Part shown: positions 46,956-59,271 of the stretch, piece by piece
Numbering within the stretch: position 1 is the stretch's first letter
Layout: each line of letters starts with the position of its first letter
Assembly: GCF_019703515.2 (NCBI RefSeq)
Contig: NC_059362.1
Span: forward strand, 29,986,326 to 30,050,325
Source: Myxocyprinus asiaticus
Taxonomy: Eukaryota > Chordata > Actinopteri > Cypriniformes > Catostomidae
Direction: 5' to 3'
DNA: 64,000 nucleotides
The notes under the pieces: model-generated
Seen by the model: only the letters and a program-made list of their open reading frames with translations
What the model was told of the DNA's origin: nothing
The model's database searches: none
Translations under genes and position numbers: made by a program

Positions 46956-48103
46956 CACGTTGTCAAATATAAGCAACTGTTACACCTGGAAAAGTGTTCA
47001 AAGACAAATAATTGTTCTCACAGTGCATTTATCTGCAAACTTGTGGCAGTGTGGCTCCACTGAGGAACTGGAGAAAGTTTACATTGCACGAGAAAGAAGC
47101 ATACATCCAAGCAGAATCGATCTGATCAATCCAGCGGACCACAATGGCTCTCTGGCAGGGAAGAGCAGAGGAAATATAGATTGTTCAATTATGTTGTCAG
47201 ATATGAGAGCAGAGAAAACAAATAACCCGAATCCATAAGTGCCTGCAAACTTTAGCTTGGTAATACATGTACTCATTTAAGAGCATTCAGCCATTATCTT
47301 GTGTGACTTGCATGGTAAACATAGCAGCAGATACATCAAAAACCAATTAGGGATTAAGAAAGCCTGTGTGAGGGGAATGTTCATGGAAATTTTTATATTC
47401 AATAGGAATATTGAGTGTGAAAACACAGACCTGTCATATCTGAGGCACACTAAGGCACATCTAGTTGCCATTTGTAGCATGTCCAAAGCTGATGACTTCC
47501 AGGAATAGACTGACTTGAGGGGCATATTTAAGCACACACTTGTAGGTTAAATGTCTGGGCATCTTTGAAAGCATGGTGTCACCTCCACTATAGACCCACC
47601 CAAATACAGAAATGTTTGCTTGAGAACATCAATCTGTCAGAGTAAGAGCTAAGGTTCATCGAGCAGTCAGAGGCTATTGTAACCACACAAAGGACTGCAA
47701 GATATTTTTTTTGTGGCCACACACTACAAATTGACACCTTAAGTTGAAAAGACTAGTATTGTTGGTCACCAGCATAAGCTGGTATGCTGGTGTCCCTAGA
47801 GGCTTCTTATCTAGCTTAACTAGCAAGTCTCGCTCAGTCAACCAGCTTCATCAGAAAGACTATGCCAGCTGACAAATACTTTTTTATTGGTGAACTACAT
47901 GGCTTTTCTGGTCCACAACCTAGACCAGCACCAAACCAACACTAGCTAGCATACACCAGCATACAGTGCGTAAAGAAAAAGGCACACCTAAGCGTTTGGC
48001 AGTGATAGCTTTGGTCATCTTCCTTCGTGGCTTAAATATAAAGGTATGAGTAGTTTTTCTGCACTCCGTATCGGATCCCACCTGGTTGACTGCTTTGCCT
48101 TTC
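46956..48103. other. Intergenic DNA with a short palindromic repeat
   Basis: No gene seen. The stretch at about 47,765-47,950 has ACCAGCATAAGCTGGTATGC at one end and ACACCAGCATAC near the other, consistent with a small palindromic MITE. Confidence 0.4.
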
Positions 48104-48293
48104 AAAGTATACTTTTTTGACCATAAGCGAATACGAATGCGTTCAACGCATGCACACTTCGACTGGTTTATGATACTCTTTAAGTACAATTAATGACAGG
48201 CGCATGCACCGCGCAGACTGATGATGAAATTTCCATCAGGCATACTGGCCGCATTCTGATCAGCAAAGTGGACAACTGAAGTATACTTTGGCC
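48104..48293. mobile_element. Small TIR element at the 3' edge of the DIRS copy
   Basis: The ends are CAAAGTATACTTTTTTGACC at 48,104 and, reversed, GGCCAAAGTATACTTCAG at about 48,293. The palindrome AAGTATACTT is shared. A single end of the same family lies at about 7,027. It sits just beyond the last recognisable DIRS coding sequence. Confidence 0.5.
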
Positions 48294-48344
48294 AATTCTG
48301 GCTCGTCCGCTGTGCTACATTCAGAGACTATACGTGTAAGCTTC

Positions 48345-49985
48345 ACAGTTCTGGCTGGGGAGGTATTTCCCATGGAGGCCCATTCAGTATTTCTGTCATC
48401 TCCAGAAACCAGGACTGATTGGGCCATTTCGGTGCAATTAACAGAACTGTTTCCATGTCCACTCGGACTTTGCTGATGAAAGAATGAAGGAGGCACACCG
48501 GGGGAAATGCATACTTTTGCATTTCACCGGCCATTTGTGGGCCAGTGCATCCTGGTGACTTATATATGCTATTACTGTTGTGTTGTCCGAACGAATCAGA
48601 ATATGGTGATTCACGATGTCGGAATGAAAAGCTATCAGAGCTAGAAAGACAGCCAGCAGCTCTAGGCGGTTGATGTGCCACACCCGTTTCGCACCTGTCC
48701 AGGTGTCGAAAGTCAGGTGTCCATCACACACCATACCTCAACCTGTGTTGGATGCATCTGTGATCAGCACTTTCCTTTTGAAAATTTGACCCAGTATAAC
48801 ACCCTGTTGGTAGAAGGCCGGTGCTGTCCATGGTGCTAGAGCAGCAAGACAGCGGTGACTTACCGTGATGTGCATGCGCCCGAGGCTCCAGGCACAATGT
48901 GGAACATCGCTTGAGCGAGTACTGGAGAGGTCTCATGTGTAACAGACCTAATGGTATGATGGAGGATGTTGCTGCCATAAAACCTAACATTCTCTGAAAT
49001 GACTTAATGTTTTCCCAGTTTGAACTGAGACAGACACCGAAGAATGGTCTATATGCACTCGTTCATGAGGTGCGCACGCATGCTCACAGAGTTGAGACAA
49101 ACTCCTAAAAAGGAGATTTACCTGCTGGGGAAAACCAATCGCCGAGGTAATTCAAAACATGCACACCGTTCATTTTCAGTGGGGCGAGTGCCGCAACGAT
49201 ACATTTCGTGAACGTGCGGAAAGCCAGAGAAATACTGAAATGAAGGACTTTAAATTTATATGCAGTTCCCTCAAACACAAATCTAAAAGCCGCCTGTAAT
49301 GAAGTAAAATTGGTAAATGAAGTACGTGCCCTTCAGATCTGTTGACGCAAACCAGACCTGAGGATGGATAAGATCTGAAACTGAGTTAACATTTTGAATG
49401 GGTGTGTCGCGAGCGCACGATTGAATTGTCTCAGCATTAGAATGGGCCGAAGCCTGCTGTCCTTCTCCAGAACAAGGAAATAACAGCTGTAAATCCCAAT
49501 GTATGTCACAGTCTGGGGCAGTCTCTATCACATTTTTTGCGAGGAGACTGTAAATCAATGTGCGCAACACTGGCACATCCTGAGGTCGGACCACAGATTG
49601 CAAAGTGCCAGTGAACTGAGGTGGCTAGCGTACAAACTGAATTGTATGACCGCGCTCGATCGTTTTAAACACCCAGTCTGACACACCCATGAGGGCTTGC
49701 CACGCATTCATGCAGTGAGACAGCAGCCTTATTAATTGATCTGAAACAACCTCTATCGCGTTCTTTGTGAGAAGATTGTGTATTTAGTCTCATATCACGG
49801 CACATCTTCAGATGGAACCGTGGAAGACAGAACACCGTTGAAACGGGGTGACCGACATGCAAATTGGATTATATAACCATGTTCGATCGTTTTTAGCACC
49901 CAGTCGGAAATGCCCATAAGGGCTTGCCACGTGTCCGCGTAATGGGACAGAGGGCAATTTGTTCATTGTATGATATAATGCGCCT
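48345..49985 (-). pseudogene. DIRS ORF2 remnant: reverse transcriptase and RNase H
   Basis: Segments in order: an N-terminal block SDWVLKTIEHGYIIQF near 49,870-49,905, repeated in diverged form near 49,640-49,680; then LLAKNVIETAP (about 49,530); then WFASTDLKGTYF (about 49,320-49,350), the first catalytic block; then MNGVHVLNYLGDW at about 49,135-49,170. The last is the YLDD box with its first catalytic Asp replaced by Gly (49,138-49,149). LGLLHMRPLQY (about 48,930) follows, and then RNase H with INRLELLAVFLALIAF and IRSDNTTVIAYI (48,590-48,680), then YAFPPVCLLHSFISKVR. Frames change at least four times. DIRS RT/RH copies the element through a circular intermediate that is integrated by a tyrosine recombinase, which is missing here. 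Confidence 0.75.
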
Positions 49986-50080
49986 CCATTGGGAAGCGGT
50001 TGTGCATAATGTGTGGGCTTTGAAGTGGGAAAGAGCTCTTTATTGAAAAAGTGTGAGAGTCTTGTGCATGTGCAACTAGC
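49634..50080. repeat. 227-bp tandem duplication inside DIRS ORF2
   Basis: The segment starting at 49,634 is repeated with an offset of 227 bases, at 49,861. Shared words include CGATCGTTTT, CACCCAGTC and GGGCTTGCCACG. Both copies encode the same DIRS segment (DWV-KTIE-G--IQF) on the minus strand. The copies differ by roughly 20 percent, so the duplication is not recent. Confidence 0.65.
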
Positions 50081-51927
50081 ATTGTACTCATTTTGCATTC
50101 TTTATTGTATGTTATTGAATGTGAGACACAGAAACAACATATTGAACAACATTTTGAACAATATTCATTTACCGACAAACAGCAGTGGGGAAAAGAGGAA
50201 CAGCATTGTGTGTCTCCAATCGAGCCTTCTTTGGGAACGGCAAGCTCTGCAGTCCACTTCATAGGGCTGTGCCCATCAGGACCGCTTTTGCTGCATGGGG
50301 GGGTGGGGGGTGAGTCAGATCGGGAGTGAGCTGATTGTGATGAAGTACTACTCCGTTTTGGCATAAAATGTCTCATAGCCTGTGTGTGTTGCTGAGTCGT
50401 GACATAGCGCTCAGAAAATCTATCCACAGAGCCGCCGAAAAGGCCAGCTGGAGACCTCAAATAGAGCGGCTTTTTCCACGTCACGTATTTCCGTGAGGGT
50501 TAGCCAGATGTGACGGTCCAAAACCACCAGGTTGCCCATTGACTTGTCAATGGCCTGTGCAGTGATTTTGGTGGCTTGGAGCGCTAAGTCCGTAGCAGTG
50601 TGGAGCTCTTTGAACGTCTCTGGATCGTAGTCTTGCTCGTCCATTTGCTAGAGGAGCTTAGCTTGGAAAACTTGGAGCATCGCCATCACGTGGAGTGCAG
50701 AACCAGCTTGGCCCGCCACTGAGTATGCTCTTCCAGCCAGTGCGGACATCAGTCAACATGGCTTGGAAGGATGAACAGGCCATGATTTCCACACCCTGCT
50801 ACTTGCCGGGCAGAGATGTGCCTTTATCGCCTCTTCCACAGGGGGTAGTTGGGCATAATCTTTGTTTTCCCCATGGTCCACTTTAGTGATGAGAGTGGAA
50901 TCTCTGTCTGAGCAAGCTGAATAGCGTGCGTGCCAGGATTTTATCCGTTCGTTATGAACTTCTAGGAAGAACGGGGCAGATTTGTGGAACGCGGTCATTT
51001 GACGACGTCCGGACTGCAGGGACCATTCATCAAGGCAAGATTTTTAGGTTCCTCTGGTGGAGACCACTCGAGACCGAGCTCTTCAACCGCCCTTGCACGC
51101 TCCTCGCCCTCGCTGGGGGAAAGGGCGGAAACGTCCTCCATTGACCACTCACCAGATGCAGCGAGAGACATAACATCATCCCCAGCGTCAGAACCGCAGA
51201 AAGTGACGAGAATCGTGTGCTCTTACAGAGGGCTCATCATGCACATACTGTATTGGTATAGATGCAGTACGTGGAGATGGGCTCGTGGGGCATGTGCCGG
51301 CACGAGGTCTACCACAGATTCATCCTGCTCGACTTCGCGGCCCTGCTGTGCCTCCTCGTGTGATCCCTCGGGAGTCAGAGAGGGAGCGAGAGGCTGAAAC
51401 GTCCCTCAGAACGAGGGCGATTCACGAGCGAAGCGTCTTGAGACACATGCCCTCATAGTAAGGGCAGTCTGTCTCCATGAGAGCTGTCTCTGTGTGGGTG
51501 TGGCCCAGACAGTGAATGCAGTTCTTATGCTGATCTAACAGCGGGATGTGTCCCTCGCATAATGCCTCCTACACACTACACGACTTTCAAAGACGTCGGA
51601 TTGTGGTACCGTTCATATTACACAACTGTCTCTCTTGTGATGGAAGTCATAGGATTTTCAAATTACACAAGGAATCGGCGACAGGGGTGAACACATTACA
51701 AAACATTTCACTATTGACGCATCCCCGACAGCTCTGCCTGGACTACAAATTACATTTCACAACAGAGTACATGCAAGAAGTGATACGAGATACGAAAACA
51801 AATGCATGATGATATGTTATGCATTTCAGAATATGATGTGTATGTTTTTAATCGCCTAAAGGCATCATATATTTTATTGGTTACAATATGAAAAAGTACC
51901 TACTGAAAAATCTACGTATTTGCTTAC

Positions 51928-52351
51928 CTGACTGTCCAAGGGAATTGGCAATTTCTCTCCAACTCTTCTCTTTCTCCACCCGGTTGTGGTATAGTTCAGA
52001 GGAAACATCAAATAGGCACTGGTGCTCCTGCCAATGTTCCACTAATTTTTCCTCCATTGCTACTGCTAGGGGCAGTGGTAGCTCAGCAGTTAAAGGTTCT
52101 GGGTTACTGACCAGAAGGTCAGGGGTTCAAGCCCCAACACCACCAAGATGCCACTGTTGGGCCCTTGAGCAAGGCCCTTGACCCTATCTGCTCCATATCA
52201 CGGCTAACCCTGCACCCTGACCCCAGCTTAGCTGGGATGTGTGAAAACAAAGAAATTTCACTGCATATATGAAAAATGTATAATGTGTGACAATAATAAG
52301 GCTTTTCTTTATTTCTTCAGTCCAGTGAGACTTTCTTGATACCACAGCCAT
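51928..52351 (-). pseudogene. MADF/Myb-like accessory gene exon, split by a SINE
   Basis: PIF/Harbinger elements carry a second gene for a Myb- or MADF-type DNA-binding partner of the transposase. Here the ATG at 52,351 gives MAVVSRKSHWTEE. After a SINE insertion the frame resumes with KLVEHWQEHQCLFDVSSELY and EKSWREIANSLGQS (to about 51,931). The W-x-E...LVEHW...LFD...W-REIA pattern is that of a MADF/SANT-like domain. The segment ends at CAG|GTAAG, a good splice donor (exon edge at 51,928), so this is probably a first exon. Downstream exons are not evident before 51,563. Not functional because of the SINE. Confidence 0.65.
52069..52300 (+). mobile_element. tRNA-derived SINE, same family as 16,801-17,058
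   Basis: It starts GGGGCAGTGGTAGCTCAGCA, with box A-like TAGCTCAGCAGTTAAAGG, box B-like GGGGTTCAAGCCCC (about 52,121-52,135), the GCCACTGTTGGGCCCTTGAG body and an AT-rich end. It is nested in the Harbinger-like element, which is nested in DIRS. Confidence 0.75.
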
Positions 52352-52752
52352 GATAGTTGATGTTCTATTGCAGGTACATCAGGACTCCCACTGAAACTTC
52401 CCGTGCACCGTTTCTTGCTCTCTCATTGGCTGTAGGTCAACGCTGCAGTTGTATTCAGTCAAACATTTCACATTGCGCGATTTGGAATCGCAGACAGGTC
52501 CAGATATTTAACATGCTAGATATCTCGCTGACATCGGTGATGCATCAGCGCTTCTCTCAGATCCCTTCTTTGATAATTCATATATTGCATTCGTCGCTCA
52601 CGGGAGTGAGCTCTGATTTGCCTATGATTTCAGGCTTTTGTCAGCGATCTCCACAAAACTGTCGGCGAGTGAAAATTGGGCCTAAAATTGTGTAGTGTAA
52701 ACTCGGCATTAGAAACACTTACGGAACGACATCTTTGAAAAGACGCGAAAGC

Positions 52753-52756
<4 letters not shown>

Positions 52757-52801
<45 letters not shown>
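52757..52801. repeat. (AT)n microsatellite
   Basis: About 22 AT units just upstream (on the minus strand) of the DIRS ORF1 start. Confidence 0.9.
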
Positions 52802-52807
<6 letters not shown>

Positions 52808-54548
52808 CAGTGGCAGTTTCTCAGGGCCAGCAAAGCCTTCTCTGCTGGTGTAACATGCCTAATAAATAAATATCTTTTCATCCTTTCATTCTCATTGACC
52901 TTTTTGCCTTTGTATTTTCAATCGCTTTCCACTCCTAATTCATCTACAAACGAATAGCAAATAACAAAAATGTATCCAATCAGAATTTATTCCTCGATGC
53001 TTACAAGCAAAGTGTGACAACTGTTTCACTAATCACATGCCCGAAGCCATGCTCCTTCAAGTATAAACGCCTCGTCCGTTTGGAGAGGTGCACGCGCAGT
53101 CAGCGGAGGCTCGCGGTGCAGAGCCAGGCGAAAGTATAAACAAGGCTTTAGCCGAAGCAGCGCGTGAGTCTGAGCTCCACCCTGTCTGGCCTTCAGAATT
53201 TCCAAAGAATCCCCCTACACTGCAGTAAATAGGCATCAAAAGTCAGATTGTCAGATTCATCAGCCAATCAGATTGATTTATTTGTTCTTGGTAGGTGTGG
53301 TCTTTAGGATATGTCCCACTCCAGGACTTCTAGCTGGCCTTGAGGGATGTAATCACGCTTTAAGTGATGTACGTTATTTGAAAGCAAAGAGCATGAGATC
53401 TTGCTGATGAGTCGGCTTTCACTGCCACATCACCATTGAGAAAGAGATCCTTATCGATTTAAAAGCCTGAGATGATCTGCATGATCATGCAATTGATTAA
53501 TTAAACAGGAAAGTGATTTTCACTTCAAGCAAATTGGTAAGTGCTTTTTGCATTGTTATAACAACATCAGGAGTTTTCTAAGTGCAATTTAGGCTTCTTG
53601 AGCATTCAGTGTCGGTTCAAGTTTTGAAAAGTAATCGTGTACCCTGATGAAACAACATTTATTGCAAGCAAAATTAAAATATTATTAGAGAGCTTTTTTT
53701 TTGGTATTAGACCTCCTTGGTTCTGGCTTTCGTGTGTGTCAATTGGTGTTATTAGTTGGTTGCGACATAATGTATGATAGGCATACGGTGTTTTATTCAT
53801 TGTGAAACTGTGTTTTCTTAATGGCATGAATCGCACTGAAGGCCTAGACTTAAAATGCATGGGCCGCGGCTGATATATATACACACACAATATCAACAAT
53901 AGCTTATAAGGATACAAAACTCCTGCCGAACCGCTGCGGGCAATCAGGATGCTGAAGCGGACCATTCACTTGCGAAGCGTCAAGCGGCGTGGTGGAGTGA
54001 ATGAACACTGCAGGGTATGTCGACTCGTGTATGTCGACGGCTTCTAGATGAGAGATGAATCGCTGTTTTGAAGGAAGAAAATTCTGAAGAATGGTGTTTG
54101 CGTGCCCGCTTTTATACCGCATAAAGGGCGGGGCTTAAACACCATAGCCAATCCTTCCGTTATTGTACAAATGTTTCAACAAGGTCATGTAGAAGGACAC
54201 TCCCATAGCGTCAGCTTAGTGATGCAATGTCAAGTGTACCGAATCATAAGGGAACTACATATTCAGAGTTAACTCGGATCCTCAAGTTGAAGAGTCCAGT
54301 GACCTTCTTTTTTAAGGCTACTCAAAAAGCACTATGTGATCTGATGTGACGTCTCTCTGCACAAACATGACAAGCTCAATTACAGGAAACTGAGCATAAT
54401 ATAAATTGCTGAGAGTCAGCTAGGGAGAAGCCAAGACATGCAGACACATTGAGGATCAGGGCCAGTGCAGATGAGGGCTGTATCACAGTTATGACTTGCA
54501 ACTATGACAGTATATACCATGGTTTATTGTGTGGTAAATATTCTGCTA

Positions 54549-55421
54549 TGGGGTACATCGGGGCTAAAGGCACATCTTAAGGAAAATTAGCTTTTTTCTA
54601 GTCAAAAACTGTATTAACATTTTTAAAATATATTTATTTTTATTGAATATTGATGAAGCAACATAATTTGTGTGAAAGAAATAATAACGGAGGGTTTTTC
54701 TGATTAAAACTCTTGGGGTAAAAGGCCCCCAGGGCGGTTATAATGATATCGTATACATATAGAGACAATAGTAAAAGGACAAAATTTGTCAACAGTAAAA
54801 TACTTTAAGTAAAAAATTAAGATAATATTTATTTAAAATAATTACTTCAGAAAAGGGTTAACCATTTTCTGTTCATTTCAATTTCATTTGGCATTTCATA
54901 ACATCTCAAGTATTCTATAAACAAATTAATCGCCATTGTAATTGTATCAGTCAATGTGAGTCCACTTTGAACATTTTTCATGACAAATCTATTCTCCTTA
55001 GACAATGTGTTTTATTGGGGCCTTTAGCCTCTGCAACAGGGGGGATTTTTTACCCCAGATACTATCCTTTCACTTATTGGACAGTTATTAAAAAACTGTG
55101 ATTTAAAGGTGATTTAGTCACCTTGAACAAAACTGAAAATGATAAGTATTTTGTCTAAAAATAAATGTGATAATTTCAAGGATTCTCATTAGCTACATAA
55201 ATTTACAACATTGTAAAAAAAATATTAAATATTAGATTAAATTACCTCAAAATCAAACTTTAGACATTGCACACAATGATCTCATGGATCAGGGACATTT
55301 TTCAGTGTATAGTGACAAACAGGTGTTAAGGAAAGTACTGTGGTAGTTTTTATTGCTGTTTAGTGCACAGTATAAAGTCAAAAGTGCCTTTTACCCGGGG
55401 GGCCTTTAGCCCCCTTGTATT
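54549..55421. mobile_element. TIR element with repeated GGGGCTAAAGGC motif
   Basis: The left end reads GGGGTACATCGGGGCTAAAGG and the right end, reversed, AATACAAGGGGGCTAAAGG. The G-rich word recurs in both orientations inside (about 54,716-54,732, 55,017-55,030, 55,048-55,060 and 55,387-55,413), so the element could fold into several hairpins. The interior is AT-rich and non-coding. Superfamily unknown. Confidence 0.5.
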
Positions 55422-58400
55422 CTACTGTTTACATTACAGTATATCTAATTAGATAACATCTGAGGCAGAAAACAATAGCATGCTCTGCGTTATCAGTGTA
55501 GACAGCATTGATTATAAAGGGAGTAAACTCACACGGTGTAAATGTGGGTTGTTTAAGGTAGCTAAGCAACACAACAACTTGGCACATTAATGATGTTACT
55601 TTAAGTTATGTTATGTGTAGCTTGTATCTTGGGAATCTGCAGTTTTAAAGTATCTTCACCAGCACTGATATACAATAAACATGTTATAAAATTACTCATA
55701 CTGTCATATAAGATTTTAATCATACCACCCGCCCCTAGTAATCACATTGAAGCAATAACTTCTGAAGGATTTCTGGCTGAAGAAAGAATGTTATTATAAC
55801 ACAATCTCAGGGGTTGAAAAGAAGATTATAGGACTAATAAAAAGTCTGATAACAGGCTGTCTTCCTTTCTTCCTTATTTGTTACTTTTCATTTGTGGGAT
55901 TTAACTTTGAACATTCATCCCACATATGTACCCAATGACAGCCCAGGATGTCTGTGTGCTTAGAAAAATAAAGACCGGCAGTGTGTTTCACTGTGGCGAG
56001 TGTCAATCAGAAGATTCACAAAAGACTGAAGGAAGAACACGAAAAACCACACTGCTCATTCTGTATCCTCTCTCAAATGGATGATGTCATCTATTTTCAC
56101 ACGAGAAAAGACCTTCTATAAATGGCCTACAAGAAGACAGCATGTTTCAGCTATCAAATGAGCACACTGTTATTGAAGTATATAAATTACTCAGCACATT
56201 TTGTACAGACACATTGTAACAAATACATGGCGTCTATGGAAAGAGCAAAAAGAGGGGAAAATCAGATTAATCCTGAGCCTATTCAATTTCATCAAAACTC
56301 CCAACACTCCATCAAGAGGTATTTTAACATTTCTAAAATGGGACTTAATGGAGGTGAAATCTGGGCTCACTGCCACTCAGTGGAGGTTATGCATCTGTCA
56401 GAATCATTGATTTACAATTATTTATTATTATGCTGTTCAGAGGTGCTGTGGACTCATGCAGACTAAATACTGTTGTTTCTACTGTTGTTAATAATTTGGA
56501 TTAAATTGATTCAATTTTAGATCAAACAATATCACAGCTCAAATAAAGAACTGATTCTAGGCCAGTCATTAAATAACCTTAATTCTCCAAAGAAATGCAT
56601 ATATACCTGCTCTTTAACTGCACCTGCACAACAAAGCAAATTAGTCAACAGGGTCCAAATTGACAAACTGGACACTAACCACCCTAATGGTGACATCACA
56701 CGAAACAACTATTTGCAACAAAACAACATAAATAATACTACAATAGAGCTAAAACCTAACAAACCTGTAATTTGTTCATTACAACTATTTAAATGCCCAC
56801 ATAACTTCCCTTTGGCCAAGGAAACATAATTAAATAATTCAAGCACAAAGCATTATGGGTACACTTTAAATATTATGTCTATGGATTTTTAAGATAAATA
56901 AGTTCAATGAACTTAAATATTTGAGTTATGAGCCCAAAACATGACATTTCAAGTAATTCTTAAGACAACTTGATATTTCTAGTAATGACAACTTCAGGGT
57001 TTACAGTGTAATGTTATGATATTGCTCATCCTTTGTGAGGCATAATGAACACAGCCATGATCAATTCAGATTATCTAATGTCTAAAACATAAAATTCCAG
57101 ATCATTCTAAGCAAGGTAGAAAAGAGCAACAGTTAAAGGAACAGTTCCTAACCCTAACCCCAAAAATGACAATTCTGTCATCCTTTACTCACCATCATGT
57201 TCAAAACCCAAATGAAGATGTTAGGCAGAATGGCAGCCTCAGTGACCATTCACTTTCAACTGCAAGGAGAATTTTCCTTTTTGGTTGAATCATCCTTTAA
57301 TGAGAAGCTAAAATGTTTAAACTTTGATGTATTTATTCATTTATGCACATTGTCAAATTAGCACTCAAGAGTGTGAATTTAATTTAAGGCACAAGCTTCT
57401 CAGCGGCCTCCCACTGTGTGTGTTCAAATAAAATATTATTATAATATTCCTCTTCTATACACGTAGTTTATGATCCCATAACCGATACCACAGGGAACTT
57501 CACAAATGTTTCAAATTAGTTCAGAATAAACACCGACTGAAATGTAGAGATTAGTAGTTTCCTCAATAAAGCGCAACAGCATATGGTTAAGTCTGAAAAT
57601 CCAGTTTGTGTCTCACTGTTTGGCTTTAATTAATAGCAGATACATACAGGACAGTACAGTATATACTCACACCAGACCGCCATCTGTGATAGTGGGAGGC
57701 AATAGGTTTGACCTACACATGCATTGTACAGTATGAGTATCTATAAGCTGCTTTGCTTGTTATTTTCTGTCAGGGATATGACTACAAAGCAACTGAGAAA
57801 GACTGACAAAACCAAAAGCATACAGTAAATAAAGCAAAAATCAGGGGGTGGGGATTGGGGGAGGGGTGGCACCAGCTAAGGGATGAACTCAACTCCAGCA
57901 AACTGCAGAATCTGCTTAAATTAGATATTTTACAACTAGAGAATGGACAAGAAAAATGTGTAAATATGAAAGTTTAACTGATCCTCCATGAATGAATACA
58001 GCACAGTTTGCCACTAAGTAAATCTGCAGTGCTCTGTATGCCCTGCTAAGTATACAATTGACTGTTGATATTCATTGACCTTTAAAGATTCTAATTCAGG
58101 ATGTCTGTTCTCATCTTTGTAATGACATAATTAAACTCAGATGTCAGATATGTTCTACTTTCAATGCAGTCACACCTCCTGCTGATGTTTAAAAAACACA
58201 ATAATTAAAATGTAAAAAAAAAACAAAAAAAACATTACATTTATGAGAAAATGTTGCAAAGATTCCTATTTGGCCATCACTTGCCATTAAATCTGAAAGT
58301 TGCATTCATCTCAGTGTCATAATTAACCCTCGGTGTACCCTCATTTCCTGTGCAATTCAAGCAATAGGCCAGATGATGATCAACTTTCAAATTTGCCCCA

Positions 58401-59237
58401 ATCACATTCTGAACTCATTTGAGCATTTGAACTCTCTTCATGAGCAGAGAATAGATGTATATGTAGACAACCTACAATAACAAGTACAAGCCAATAAATT
58501 ATTCTTTTTTATTTTTATGTTGTTGGTTTGTTTTTAGATCATTATTTTGAATTAAACTTGATGAGGTGAACATCCTAGATATTCCTTATTCTTTCAAAAA
58601 TAATTTGTACAATTGTTAAGGAGCCACAAAAAGGTCTCGTAAAGACAGTGGGCCTGGTAGAGAAAGGAACAAAGAAAAAGTGCTTTTTGCTCTGAATGGT
58701 AACACACCCCTGAACAGAACAGGAGAATGTATAATCAAACCCATGTATCTTGGCTGCCATCCAGTGAATGACTTTCCTCCTGTAGATTAACATATGTGGC
58801 AACTGAGAGAGTTTGAATAGAGTGCTATCCCACCAGTTTGTCCCCTCCACTCCACTTGATGCACACACAGTGACATGGGTGTTTAAGTAAACTGGGTTTC
58901 CAGTTTTACAGGTCAGATTGCATGAGATCACTTTCCAGGGATAATAATACAAGTATAAATCATTGTATTTAATAATGAGTATGAAAAAGGGATAGTTGCA
59001 AAGTCATAAAGGCCCTTGTAGGATCTGATGTTATGGTAATAAGAATCATTAACTGTTGCAAGGTACCAATCTAAAAAAATAAGACCTGAGCATGTTATAG
59101 ACTACAAAATAATCTGCAAATCAGATCATTCTTTTTCTCTCTTCTTTAATAAGTACTGTATAATTAAACAAAGAAAGCGAGAATTGTGCAAATATTGGGA
59201 ATGGTTTTGGGTATGCATAAACAGTATTAATATGGGT

Positions 59238-59271
<34 letters not shown>

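Larger units (their letters stand above)
51563..52708 (-). mobile_element. PIF/Harbinger-like element in DIRS ORF1
   Basis: The termini are TGCCTCCTACACACTACACG at 51,563 and, reversed, TGCCGAGTTTACACTACACA at 52,708. The flanks are TAA at 51,560-51,562 and TTA at 52,709-52,711, fitting the three-base TWA target of PIF/Harbinger with one mutated copy. The interior carries a MADF-type gene fragment and a SINE, but no DDE transposase. Confidence 0.65.
50290..52732 (-). pseudogene. DIRS ORF1 (Gag-like), split by a transposon
   Basis: The probable start is the ATG at 52,730-52,732 (MSFRKCF). After seven codons the frame is interrupted by the Harbinger-like element and resumes at 51,562 with CEGHIPLLDQHKNCIHCLGH, which holds a CxxC pair, then ETDCPYYEGMCLKTLRS. 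Further on are FFLEVHNERIKSWHARY and KDYAQLPPVEEAIKAHLCP (50,753-50,998), ATDLALQATKITAQAID and LDRHIWLTLTEIRDVEKAALF (50,420-50,644), and PAGLFGGSVDRF and TQAMRHFMPKR (about 50,340-50,450). This order matches the capsid-like ORF1 of fish DIRS elements. There are several frameshifts and stops. Confidence 0.75.
48345..54256 (-). mobile_element. DIRS retrotransposon, 3'-incomplete and interrupted
   Basis: On the minus strand, in order: a terminal region (about 54,256 to 53,900) with TTCCCTTATGATTCGGTACA and a TATA-like CGGTATAAAAGC; ORF1 from 52,732; then the reverse transcriptase and RNase H of ORF2. The tyrosine recombinase expected after RNase H and the right terminal repeat are not found, so the 3' part is lost. 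Later insertions include a Harbinger-like element (51,563-52,708) that itself holds a SINE, and an (AT)n tract (52,757-52,801). The block 52,802-53,850 has no recognised coding sequence and may include another insertion. Confidence 0.75.

Noticed and set aside
52069..52140. Possible tRNA gene
   Set aside because: Box A and box B are present, but there is no plausible cloverleaf, and the same sequence recurs at 16,801-17,058 with a SINE body and tail.
58575..58952. 125-residue open frame on the minus strand
   Set aside because: No recognisable domain, no splice or promoter context, and length within the range expected by chance in AT-rich DNA of this size.
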